Shown here one piece after another: positions 1-5,286 of a stretch of DNA of 5,286 nucleotides (within the stretch, counting starts at the first letter, position 1; each line of letters begins with the position of its first letter). Origin of the DNA: Candidatus Equibacterium intestinale (GTDB taxonomy: Bacteria; Bacteroidota; Bacteroidia; Bacteroidales; UBA932); assembly GCA_018064305.1 (NCBI GenBank), contig JAGHVP010000109.1, positions 1-5,286 of the forward strand, written 5' to 3'. Below the pieces are notes generated by a model. The model did no database searches. It was not told the origin of the DNA and worked only from the letters and a program-made list of their open reading frames with translations. Position numbers and translations under genes: made by a program.

Positions 1-4
1 AGTT

Positions 5-79
5 ATGTTGCTTGCAATTTCAACCGGCATTATTTCTCTACTATCAGTACTTGTGCTGCTAGCGGTCATTTGCATGTAA
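5..79 (+). CDS. Candidate ilv operon leader peptide (attenuator control peptide)
   Basis: This 24-codon frame runs from ATG to TAA. Seven residues are Leu, four Ile and three Val, so 14 of 24 are the amino acids whose synthesis the downstream genes serve. The densest run is codons 12-22 (LLSVLVLLAVI with one Ser and one Ala). Three Leu codons are CTA and all four Ile codons are ATT, whereas the ilv genes mostly use CTC/CTT and ATC. As known for enterobacterial ilv and leu leaders, scarcity of a charged tRNA would stall the ribosome here and change folding of the RNA that follows. The stop lies 4 nt before the antiterminator arm at 84. The peptide probably has no function of its own. The alternative is the last membrane helix of an upstream protein: the frame is open to the window edge and only four bases precede the ATG, so no ribosome binding site can be judged. 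Confidence 0.72.
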   Translation: MLLAISTGIISLLSVLVLLAVICM

Positions 80-83
80 TGAA

Positions 84-138
84 GCGGAATCTGGAGGTCA
101 GTTATTAACAATAATATATTATGATTGTTGGATTCCGC
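84..138 (+). promoter_or_regulatory. Candidate antiterminator hairpin of the ilv attenuator
   Basis: GCGGAATC at 84-91 is perfectly complementary to GATTCCGC at 131-138. An inner stem of six further pairs (107-112 with 124-129) stacks nearly directly on it, leaving 92-106 as a one-sided bulge. The 3' arm (131-138) overlaps the 5' arm of the terminator (127-137), so the two structures cannot coexist. A ribosome stalled in the Leu/Val codons of the leader (about 38-67) would leave 84-91 free and allow this fold, giving read-through into ilvD. The pairing is seen in the sequence; the regulatory role is inferred. Confidence 0.68.
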
Positions 139-159
139 ACGCCGGGGTTCAACTTTTTT
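127..159 (+). terminator. Attenuator: intrinsic terminator before ilvD
   Basis: Bases 127-137 (GTTGGATTCCG) pair with 143-153 (CGGGGTTCAAC) over 11 consecutive pairs, three of them G-U, around the five-base loop 138-142. Six T follow at once (154-159), then more T-rich sequence. This is the layout of a rho-independent terminator on the + strand. It ends 16 nt before the ilvD ATG, so it would cut transcription before the first structural gene. Its 5' arm is shared with the antiterminator. It could also be the plain terminator of an upstream gene, but the overlapping alternative pairing and the Leu/Ile/Val-rich frame favour attenuation. Confidence 0.75.
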
Positions 160-175
160 ATTTATTAGACACATT

Positions 176-1972
176 ATGATCAAGCTACGCAGCAGCAAAT
201 CCTTCACAGGCCGTGAGATGGCGGGGGCACGTGCGCTCTGGAAAGCGAACGGAATGACAGAAAACTTTGTTGGCAAACCCGTCATAGCAATTGTAAACTC
301 ATTCACCCAGTTCGTGCCGGGGCATGTCCATCTGCACGAGATCGGCCAGGAGATAAAGAGAGAGATTGAAAAGAGAGGCTGCTTCGCCGCAGAGTTCAAT
401 ACCATAGCCATCGACGACGGCATCGCCATGGGTCACGAAGGAATGCTCTATTCGCTTCCTTCCCGCGACATCATCGCTGACAGCGTCGAGTACATGTGCA
501 ACGCCCACTGCGCCGATGCAATGATCTGCATCTCCAACTGTGACAAGATCACCCCGGGCATGCTCATGGCAGCCATGAGGCTCAACATACCTGCGGTATT
601 CGTGGCAGGCGGCCCCATGGAGGCAGGCAACGTGAACGGCGAGGACTGCGACCTTATCGACATCATGGTGAAGGGCGGCGCCTCGAATTTCGACGAGGGG
701 GCTCTCAAGGAATATGAAGACAAGGGCTGTCCCACCTGCGGAAGCTGCTCCGGCATGTTCACCGCCAACTCTATGAGCTGTCTCTGCGAAGCCCTGGGTA
801 TGGCGCCCGTGGGCAACGGCACAATCGTGGCGACACACGCAAACCGTCACAACCTTTTCATGAAAGGTGCTGAGCTTGTCGTGAAGCTTGCAAATGAATA
901 TTATTTCAACGGAAACACATCTGTACTTCCGCGCTCGATAGCCACCAAGGCCGCATTCGAAAATGCAATGAAGCTCGACATCGCGATGGGCGGCTCGACA
1001 AACACTGTGCTCCACCTGCTTGCGATAGCGCACGAGGCCGAGGTAGACTTCACAATGGCAGATGTAGACCGTCTCTCACGTATGATTCCGGTATTGTGCA
1101 AAGTAGCTCCGAACGGCCACTACCATGTGCAGGACGTCAACCGCGCAGGCGGCGTGATGGGCATCCTTGCAGAGCTTGACAAACACAACCTCATCGACAC
1201 AGCCACATTCCGCGTTGACTACCCTTCCCTCAAGGATGCAATGGAAGACAACAATATCTTCAAGGCCGGCAGTGATTCGTTCTATCTGAGCGCCCCTGCA
1301 GGTGTAAGGACCACGAAGATGGGAGAGAACACCTGCATGTACCCCAGCGCCGACACAGACCGCGCGAACGGCTGCATCAGAGATATAGAGCATGCATATA
1401 TGCAGGACGGAGGCATCGAGGTGCTCTACGGCAACGTTGCACCTGACGGATGCATCCTCAAGACTGCCGGTGTGCCGGAGGAGCTCTGGCATTTCCGCGG
1501 CCCTGCAATCGTTTTCGAAAGCCAGGAAGATGCAGTGAAGGGCATTCTTGGCAGCAAGGTGAAGAAAGGCGACGCAGTGGTTATCCGCTACGAAGGTCCC
1601 AAGGGAGGTCCCGGTATGCAGGAGATGCTCTACCCCACTTCTTTCCTCAAGAGCATGGGGCTTGGCAAGGAGTGCGCACTTCTCACCGACGGACGCTTCT
1701 CAGGCGGTACTTCAGGCCTCTCGATAGGCCATGTCTCACCCGAAGCGGCGAATGAGGGTCCGATAGCGCTTATCCAGAACGGCGACATTATCACCATCGA
1801 CGTGCACGGACGCAGCATCAACGTGGAGGTGAGCGACGAAGAGATGGCTTCACGCCGCGCAGCACAGAAAGAATTCGCGCCCAGGAACCGCGACCGCAAG
1901 GTAAGCAAGGCCCTCAGGGCATACGCAGCACTTGCAGACAGCGCCGACAAGGGCGGTGTAAGAAAGATCTAA
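176..1972 (+). CDS. ilvD: Dihydroxy-acid dehydratase
   Basis: IlvD is a cytoplasmic iron-sulphur enzyme that dehydrates 2,3-dihydroxy-isovalerate and 2,3-dihydroxy-3-methylvalerate to the 2-oxo acids of valine and isoleucine. The 598 residues are close to the usual length of about 600 and follow the E. coli form throughout. Visible landmarks are FTQFVPGHVHL (43-53), SNCDKITPGM (120-129) with cluster Cys122 and the Lys124 expected to be carbamylated, CPTCGSCSGMF (185-195), MGGSTNTVLHLL (271-282), YEGPKGGPGMQEMLYPTSF (472-490) and DGRFSGGTSGLSIGH (505-519), whose Ser509 is the likely catalytic base. The first cluster cysteine of the [2Fe-2S] subtype is absent, which suggests the oxygen-sensitive E. 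coli-like type. ATG 176 is chosen because family homology begins there (LRSSKSFTGREMAGARALW); an earlier in-frame TTG at 125 would place the attenuator inside the gene. It is the first gene of the operon, and ilvB follows after 12 nt. Confidence 0.97.
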   Translation: MIKLRSSKSFTGREMAGARALWKANGMTENFVGKPVIAIVNSFTQFVPGHVHLHEIGQEIKREIEKRGCFAAEFNTIAIDDGIAMGHEGMLYSLPSRDIIADSVEYMCNAHCADAMICISNCDKITPGMLMAAMRLNIPAVFVAGGPMEAGNVNGEDCDLIDIMVKGGASNFDEGALKEYEDKGCPTCGSCSGMFTANSMSCLCEALGMAPVGNGTIVATHANRHNLFMKGAELVVKLANEYYFNGNTSVLPRSIATKAAFENAMKLDIAMGGSTNTVLHLLAIAHEAEVDFTMADVDRLSRMIPVLCKVAPNGHYHVQDVNRAGGVMGILAELDKHNLIDTATFRVDYPSLKDAMEDNNIFKAGSDSFYLSAPAGVRTTKMGENTCMYPSADTDRANGCIRDIEHAYMQDGGIEVLYGNVAPDGCILKTAGVPEELWHFRGPAIVFESQEDAVKGILGSKVKKGDAVVIRYEGPKGGPGMQEMLYPTSFLKSMGLGKECALLTDGRFSGGTSGLSIGHVSPEAANEGPIALIQNGDIITIDVHGRSINVEVSDEEMASRRAAQKEFAPRNRDRKVSKALRAYAALADSADKGGVRKI

Positions 1973-1984
1973 CCTATTCAGACT

Positions 1985-3724
1985 ATGGCAGAAACCCAGC
2001 ATATATCAGGTGCTGACGCACTTATCCGCACCATCCTCAACGAAGGTATCGACACAGTCTTCGGATATCCCGGAGGCAGTATCATACCCATCTACAACAG
2101 GCTCTACGACTACACCGACAGCCTGCACCACATCCTGGTCCGTCACGAGCAGGGTGCCGTGCATGCGGCGGAAGGATATGCCCGCGCCACCGGCAAGGTG
2201 GGCGTCTGCATGGCCACAAGCGGCCCCGGCGCCACCAACTTCGTCACCGGCATTGCCGATGCAATGATGGACTCCACCCCTATCGTGTGCATCACTGCGC
2301 AGGTAGAGGCCGACAAGCTCGGTACAGAGTTCTTCCAGGAAGCCGACATGATAGGCATCACCACCCCCATCACGAAGTGGAACTACCAGGTAACCCGCGC
2401 CGACGAGATATCGACAGTTGTGACACAGGCATTCCACATCGCCCGCAGCGGCCGTCCCGGCCCTGTGCTTGTCAGCATCGCGAAGAATGCCCAGGTGGAG
2501 ATGTGCGACTATGTATATGACAAGGAATACGCAATAAGCCAGGTGGTCCAGGTTGCTCCCCGCAAGGGAGGCCAGGCCCGTGACGAACAGATGCAGAAGG
2601 CTGTAGACATGCTCAACAACGCAAAGAAGCCTCTTATCATTGCAGGACAGGGCGTCATCATCTCAGGAGCCGAGGACATCCTTGCCAGGATTGCCAACAA
2701 GGCCTGCATACCCGTTGGATGTACGCTGCTCGGACGAAGCTGCATGAATTTCCACGACCATTACTACATCGGAATGGTGGGAATGCACGGCAACATCTCG
2801 GCCAACCGCATGACCAACGAGGCCGACGTGATACTGGCGGTGGGAATGCGTTTCTCAGACCGTGTCACAGGTAAAGTGTCGACATACGCACCTCATGCAA
2901 AAATCATCCATATCGACATCGACAAGACCGAGTTCAACAAGAACGTACATGTGGACGTAAGGATCCACGGTGATGCAAAGGCGATGCTCGAAAAGATATA
3001 CGAGGGGCTTGAATTCGTCGACCGCGAGAGCTGGCGCAGGTACGGCTACGAAAGTTACGACTTCGAGAAAGAGAGCGTGATTGTCCCCACCCTCGGCAGC
3101 AAGAGCCTCAACATGGCGCAGGTGGTGGACGCAATCAACGACCACTACATCGAGCGTGTAAGCCAGCGCAAGCAGAAAGAATTCGGTGAGAATGTGATAC
3201 TTGTCACCGATGTCGGACAGAACCAGATGTTTGCCGCAAGATACCTCAAACTCACAATGAAGACCGGCTGGATCACCTCGGGCGGCCTGGGCACCATGGG
3301 ATTCGGCCTGCCCGCCGCAATCGGAGCCAAGGCAGGACGTCCCGACGCAGAGGTCGTGGCACTGTGCGGCGACGGTGGGTTCCAGATGAACATGCAGGAG
3401 CTGGGCACCATCCTCCAGAACAACATCAGCGTGAAGATTGTGCTGCTCAACAACTCATGGCTCGGCATGGTGCGCCAGTGGCAGGACCTCTTCTTTGACA
3501 AGAGATATTCCCAGACACACCTCATCAATCCCGATTTCGAGCATATCAGCAAAGCCTACGGCATCCGCTACCGCCGCGTAGAGAAGCCGGAAGAGATAAT
3601 CGACGCCATCGAAGAAATGGCCGCCACAAAAGGTCCGTTCATCCTTGATGCAATGGTAGACCAGACAAACGTATTCCCCATGATTCCCGGAGGCCGCTCT
3701 ATTGACGACCTCATGGTCAAATAG
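1985..3724 (+). CDS. ilvB: Acetolactate synthase, large catalytic subunit
   Basis: This ThDP-, Mg- and FAD-dependent enzyme joins two pyruvates to 2-acetolactate, or pyruvate and 2-oxobutyrate to 2-aceto-2-hydroxybutyrate: the first common step of valine/leucine and isoleucine synthesis. The 579 residues show the normal three-domain order. The N-terminal pyrimidine-binding domain has FGYPGGSIIPIY (26-37) and HEQGAVHAAEGYARA (54-68), where Glu55 is the ThDP-activating glutamate. The central FAD-associated domain has GMRFSDRVTGK (287-297) and IIHIDIDKTEF (307-317). The C-terminal ThDP domain has GDGGFQMNMQELGT (462-475) and the closing Asn pair 489-490, followed by MVRQWQ with Trp499. The segment ITAQVEADKLGTEFFQE (103-119) departs from the common ITGQV...GTDAFQE pattern. 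The gene begins 12 nt after ilvD and ends 9 nt before its regulatory partner ilvN, so translation is probably coupled. ilvB, ilvI and ilvG are named by isozyme; ilvB is used here in the generic sense. Confidence 0.96.
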   Translation: MAETQHISGADALIRTILNEGIDTVFGYPGGSIIPIYNRLYDYTDSLHHILVRHEQGAVHAAEGYARATGKVGVCMATSGPGATNFVTGIADAMMDSTPIVCITAQVEADKLGTEFFQEADMIGITTPITKWNYQVTRADEISTVVTQAFHIARSGRPGPVLVSIAKNAQVEMCDYVYDKEYAISQVVQVAPRKGGQARDEQMQKAVDMLNNAKKPLIIAGQGVIISGAEDILARIANKACIPVGCTLLGRSCMNFHDHYYIGMVGMHGNISANRMTNEADVILAVGMRFSDRVTGKVSTYAPHAKIIHIDIDKTEFNKNVHVDVRIHGDAKAMLEKIYEGLEFVDRESWRRYGYESYDFEKESVIVPTLGSKSLNMAQVVDAINDHYIERVSQRKQKEFGENVILVTDVGQNQMFAARYLKLTMKTGWITSGGLGTMGFGLPAAIGAKAGRPDAEVVALCGDGGFQMNMQELGTILQNNISVKIVLLNNSWLGMVRQWQDLFFDKRYSQTHLINPDFEHISKAYGIRYRRVEKPEEIIDAIEEMAATKGPFILDAMVDQTNVFPMIPGGRSIDDLMVK

Positions 3725-3733
3725 AAGCAAGTT

Positions 3734-4009
3734 ATGGATAAAGAAATGGACAAATACATAGTTGACGCGATAGTCCGCAACCGTCTGGACATCCTCAACC
3801 GCATCACTTCACTCTTCATAGTGAAGAACCTTCCCGTACACAGCGTGATGTTCTCGGCAACAGCAGGCAACATGGCCATCATCAACCTTATCTGCCACTG
3901 CCCCGACGAAGATATCATGAAACGTATCATCAACCAGGCCAACAAGATTGTGGACATCTCTGAGATCTACTATACGAAAGTTTTCAAATTCGACCCTGAC
4001 AAAGAATAA
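3734..4009 (+). CDS. ilvN: Acetolactate synthase, short regulatory (ACT) subunit
   Basis: This 91-residue protein starts 9 nt after ilvB. It reads as one ACT domain: beta strand YIVDAIVRN (8-16), helix DILNRITSLFIVKN (19-32), strand VHSVMFSAT (35-43), strand NMAIINLICHC (46-56), helix EDIMKRIINQANKI (59-72) and a last strand. Small subunits of this family stimulate the large subunit and often carry valine feedback; place in the operon and fold support that role. Two things are odd. It is far shorter than the usual 160-190 residues and has no C-terminal domain, like E. coli IlvN (96) and IlvM (87). The loop that normally reads N-x-x-G (NHPG, NESG) is N16-R-L-D19, so the effector-binding glycine is Asp. 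The gene ends in tandem stops, TAATAA. A second ATG at 3746 (Met5) is possible. ilvN, ilvH or ilvM cannot be told apart by eye. Confidence 0.88.
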   Translation: MDKEMDKYIVDAIVRNRLDILNRITSLFIVKNLPVHSVMFSATAGNMAIINLICHCPDEDIMKRIINQANKIVDISEIYYTKVFKFDPDKE

Positions 4010-4042
4010 TAAATCAACAATAAATAACTAACACTTATCACA

Positions 4043-5089
4043 ATGGCAAAAATCAATTTCGGCGGTGTAGAGGAACAAGTTGTAACCCGCACCGAATTTC
4101 CTCTGGAGAAAGCAAAAGCCGTATTGGCAAATGACACTATCGCCGTGCTCGGTTACGGCGTACAGGGCCCCGGCCAGTCACTCAACCTCCGTGACAACGG
4201 CTTCAAGGTAATAGTAGGACAGCGCAAAGGCACAAAGAGCTGGGACAAGGCAGTGGCAGACGGCTGGGTTCCCGGTGAGACTCTCTTCGAAATCGAAGAG
4301 GCTTGCGAGAAGGCCACAATCATCGAGTTCCTTCTCAGCGATGCAGGTCAGATCTCTGCATGGCCCATGGTCAAGAAGCACCTCACAAAAGGCAAGGCGC
4401 TCTATTTCTCACACGGATTTGCAATCACATACAGCCAGCGCACAGGCATCGTTCCCCCCGCTGACGTAGACGTTATCCTTGTGGCTCCCAAAGGCAGCGG
4501 CACATCTCTCCGCAGACTCTATCTGCAGGGCCGCGGCGTGAACTCTTCATACGCAATCTATCAGGACGCAACCGGCAAGGCATACGACCGTACCATCGCC
4601 CTCGGCGTAGGTGTAGGCAGCGGATATCTTTTCGAAACCACTTTCGAGAGAGAGACTTATTCTGACCTTACAGGCGAGCGCGGAACCCTTATGGGCGCAA
4701 TCCAGGGCATCTTCTCGGCTCAGTACGAAGTGCTCCGTTCAAACGGACACACTCCTTCCGAGGCATTCAACGAGACAGTAGAGGAGCTCACACAGTCCCT
4801 CATGCCCCTCGTAGCAGAGAACGGTATGGACTGGATGTATGCAAACTGCTCTACCACAGCACAGCGCGGTGCGCTCGACTGGTGGAAGAGATTCCGCGAT
4901 GCAAGCAAGCCCGTGTTCGAAGCTCTGTACGACAGCGTAAAGACTGGCAACGAAGCCCAGATTTCTATCGATGCCAATGGCAAAGAGGGATATCGTGACG
5001 GTCTTGAGGCAGAACTCAAGGAGATGCGCGAAAGCGAACTCTGGCAGGCAGGCAAGGCGGTACGCGCCCTCCGTCCCGAGAATATCTAG
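4043..5089 (+). CDS. ilvC: Ketol-acid reductoisomerase
   Basis: IlvC isomerises and reduces acetolactate (or acetohydroxybutyrate) to the dihydroxy acid used by IlvD, needing Mg2+ and a nicotinamide cofactor. The 348 residues fit the short, class I type. The N-terminal Rossmann domain has VLGYGVQGPGQSLNLRDNG (35-53); the cofactor loop VGQRKGTKSW (58-67) offers Arg61 and Ser66, which favours NADPH over NADH. FSHGF (122-126) holds His124. In the C-terminal knotted domain, Asp208 and Glu212 (YSDLTGERG) and Glu244 and Glu248 (FNETVEELTQS) are the expected metal ligands, and Ser270 lies in ANCSTTAQRGAL. The closest resemblance I recognise is to IlvC of Bacteroidota. It is the last gene of the operon, 33 nt after ilvN, with an A/T-rich leader and no Shine-Dalgarno sequence; a hairpin terminator follows. 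No key residue is missing. Confidence 0.97.
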   Translation: MAKINFGGVEEQVVTRTEFPLEKAKAVLANDTIAVLGYGVQGPGQSLNLRDNGFKVIVGQRKGTKSWDKAVADGWVPGETLFEIEEACEKATIIEFLLSDAGQISAWPMVKKHLTKGKALYFSHGFAITYSQRTGIVPPADVDVILVAPKGSGTSLRRLYLQGRGVNSSYAIYQDATGKAYDRTIALGVGVGSGYLFETTFERETYSDLTGERGTLMGAIQGIFSAQYEVLRSNGHTPSEAFNETVEELTQSLMPLVAENGMDWMYANCSTTAQRGALDWWKRFRDASKPVFEALYDSVKTGNEAQISIDANGKEGYRDGLEAELKEMRESELWQAGKAVRALRPENI

Positions 5090-5114
5090 TATTATTATCC
5101 GTTATACAAGAGAC

Positions 5115-5286
5115 TTAGAAGACACCCCGCAGCGCCCTTGCTGTAGGGGTGTCTTCTTTTTCAAGCTGCTCTGGAGTACCGCTGAATATGAGGTTGCCGC
5201 CTTCGGTGCCGGCACCGGGGCCGAGCTCGATGATATGGTCGGCGGCAGAAATCACGTCCAGGTTGTGCTCCACCACTATTATCGAG
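5115..5286 (-). CDS. uvrA: UvrA-type excinuclease ABC subunit A, C-terminal end (partial)
   Basis: Only the last 56 codons are in the window; the gene continues beyond 5286. On the - strand the frame reads IIVVEHNLDVISAADHIIEL, then GPGAGTEGG and LIFSGTPEQL, ending with TARALRGVF and a TAA. The VEHNLDVI stretch is the H-loop (switch histidine) of the second ABC ATPase domain of UvrA, and the following Gly-rich and SGTPE pattern is typical of UvrA C-termini. UvrA is the ATP-dependent damage-recognition subunit of nucleotide excision repair. Signature and Walker motifs lie outside the window, so a UvrA2 or UvrA-like paralogue is not excluded. The gene converges on ilvC with 25 nt between stop codons and is probably unrelated to the ilv operon in function. 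Its last codons are overlaid by the operon terminator. Confidence 0.9.
   Translation of the reverse strand, partial: SIIVVEHNLDVISAADHIIELGPGAGTEGGNLIFSGTPEQLEKEDTPTARALRGVF
5117..5161 (+). terminator. Intrinsic terminator of the ilv operon
   Basis: AGAAGACACCCC (5117-5128) and GGGGTGTCTTCT (5146-5157) form a perfect 12-bp stem. CAG 5130-5132 can pair inside it with CTG 5141-5143, closing the eight-base loop 5133-5140. The stem runs into five T (5157-5161). It lies 27 nt after the ilvC stop. Almost all of it is within the coding sequence of the convergent uvrA-like gene. Read on the - strand the hairpin is not followed by a T-tract, so it should act for the ilv operon only. Confidence 0.9.

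Noticed and set aside
1..79. C-terminal membrane helix of an upstream protein gene
   Set aside because: This cannot be fully excluded because the frame is open to the window edge, but the Leu/Ile/Val content, distinctive codons and attached antiterminator/terminator pair fit a leader peptide better.
100..126. AT-rich stretch as an operon promoter
   Set aside because: I see no good match to the Bacteroidota TAnnTTTG element with a TTTG about 20 bp upstream; these bases are better explained as the inner stem and loop of the antiterminator.
1..175. T-box or metabolite riboswitch in the leader
   Set aside because: No T-box consensus or known riboswitch core is visible, and the peptide plus two alternative hairpins explain the region.
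125..178. In-frame TTG start at 125 that would lengthen IlvD by 17 residues
   Set aside because: The extra residues do not resemble IlvD and their codons lie over the terminator hairpin and T-tract; homology begins at the ATG at 176.
299..1033. Long - strand open frame (244 codons) inside ilvD
   Set aside because: It is antisense to a well-conserved gene; the His/Val/Cys-rich product has no recognisable domain and is a frame shadow of GC-rich codons. Other - strand frames at 1076..1492, 2006..2437, 3145..3552, 3568..3957 and 4720..5055 were rejected for the same reason.
1450..1755. + strand frame of 101 codons overlapping ilvD
   Set aside because: It overlaps a clear enzyme gene in another frame; its Arg-rich sequence shows no family resemblance.
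4010..4042. Extra small gene or regulatory element between ilvN and ilvC
   Set aside because: It is only 33 nt of A/T-rich sequence, consistent with an ordinary Bacteroidota ribosome-binding leader.
1..5286. Mobile element, CRISPR array, tRNA, phage or defence genes
   Set aside because: Both strands were read; no terminal repeats, repeat-spacer pattern, tRNA-like folds or such proteins were seen.

Overview
The window holds a compact branched-chain amino acid biosynthesis operon on the + strand, ilvD-ilvB-ilvN-ilvC (176..5089). In front of it lies what reads as a translation-coupled transcription attenuator (5..159). A convergent gene end on the - strand (5115..5286) is the C-terminus of a UvrA-type excinuclease ATPase. 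The genes are moderately GC-rich, their leaders are AT-rich with no clear Shine-Dalgarno sequence, and IlvC is the short-loop 'GYGVQGPGQ' form. Together these suggest a member of the Bacteroidales (Bacteroidota), probably a gut or host-associated lineage. This is inferred from protein resemblance and leader style; no rRNA marker is present.

Region by region: 1..79 is a 24-codon reading frame in which 14 residues are Leu, Ile or Val. 84..159 can fold in two mutually exclusive ways: an antiterminator (84-91 with 131-138), or an intrinsic terminator (127-137 with 143-153, then six T). 176..1972 is dihydroxy-acid dehydratase. 1985..3724 is the acetolactate synthase catalytic subunit, and 3734..4009 is its very short ACT-domain regulatory subunit. 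4043..5089 is ketol-acid reductoisomerase. A strong hairpin with a T-tract (5117..5161) ends the operon and lies inside the coding end of the convergent uvrA-like gene. No stretch longer than about 175 bases lacks a coding call, and the promoter must lie upstream of the window.

Together IlvB/IlvN, IlvC and IlvD carry out the three shared steps of isoleucine and valine synthesis, and valine's 2-oxo acid also feeds leucine synthesis. The transaminase (IlvE), threonine deaminase (IlvA) and leuABCD are not in the window. The most interesting parts are the leader, a candidate Leu/Ile/Val attenuator in which a ribosome at the stop codon would itself cover the antiterminator, and the small subunit, which lacks the glycine of the valine-binding loop. 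The enzymes themselves are ordinary; no wholly new system was found.
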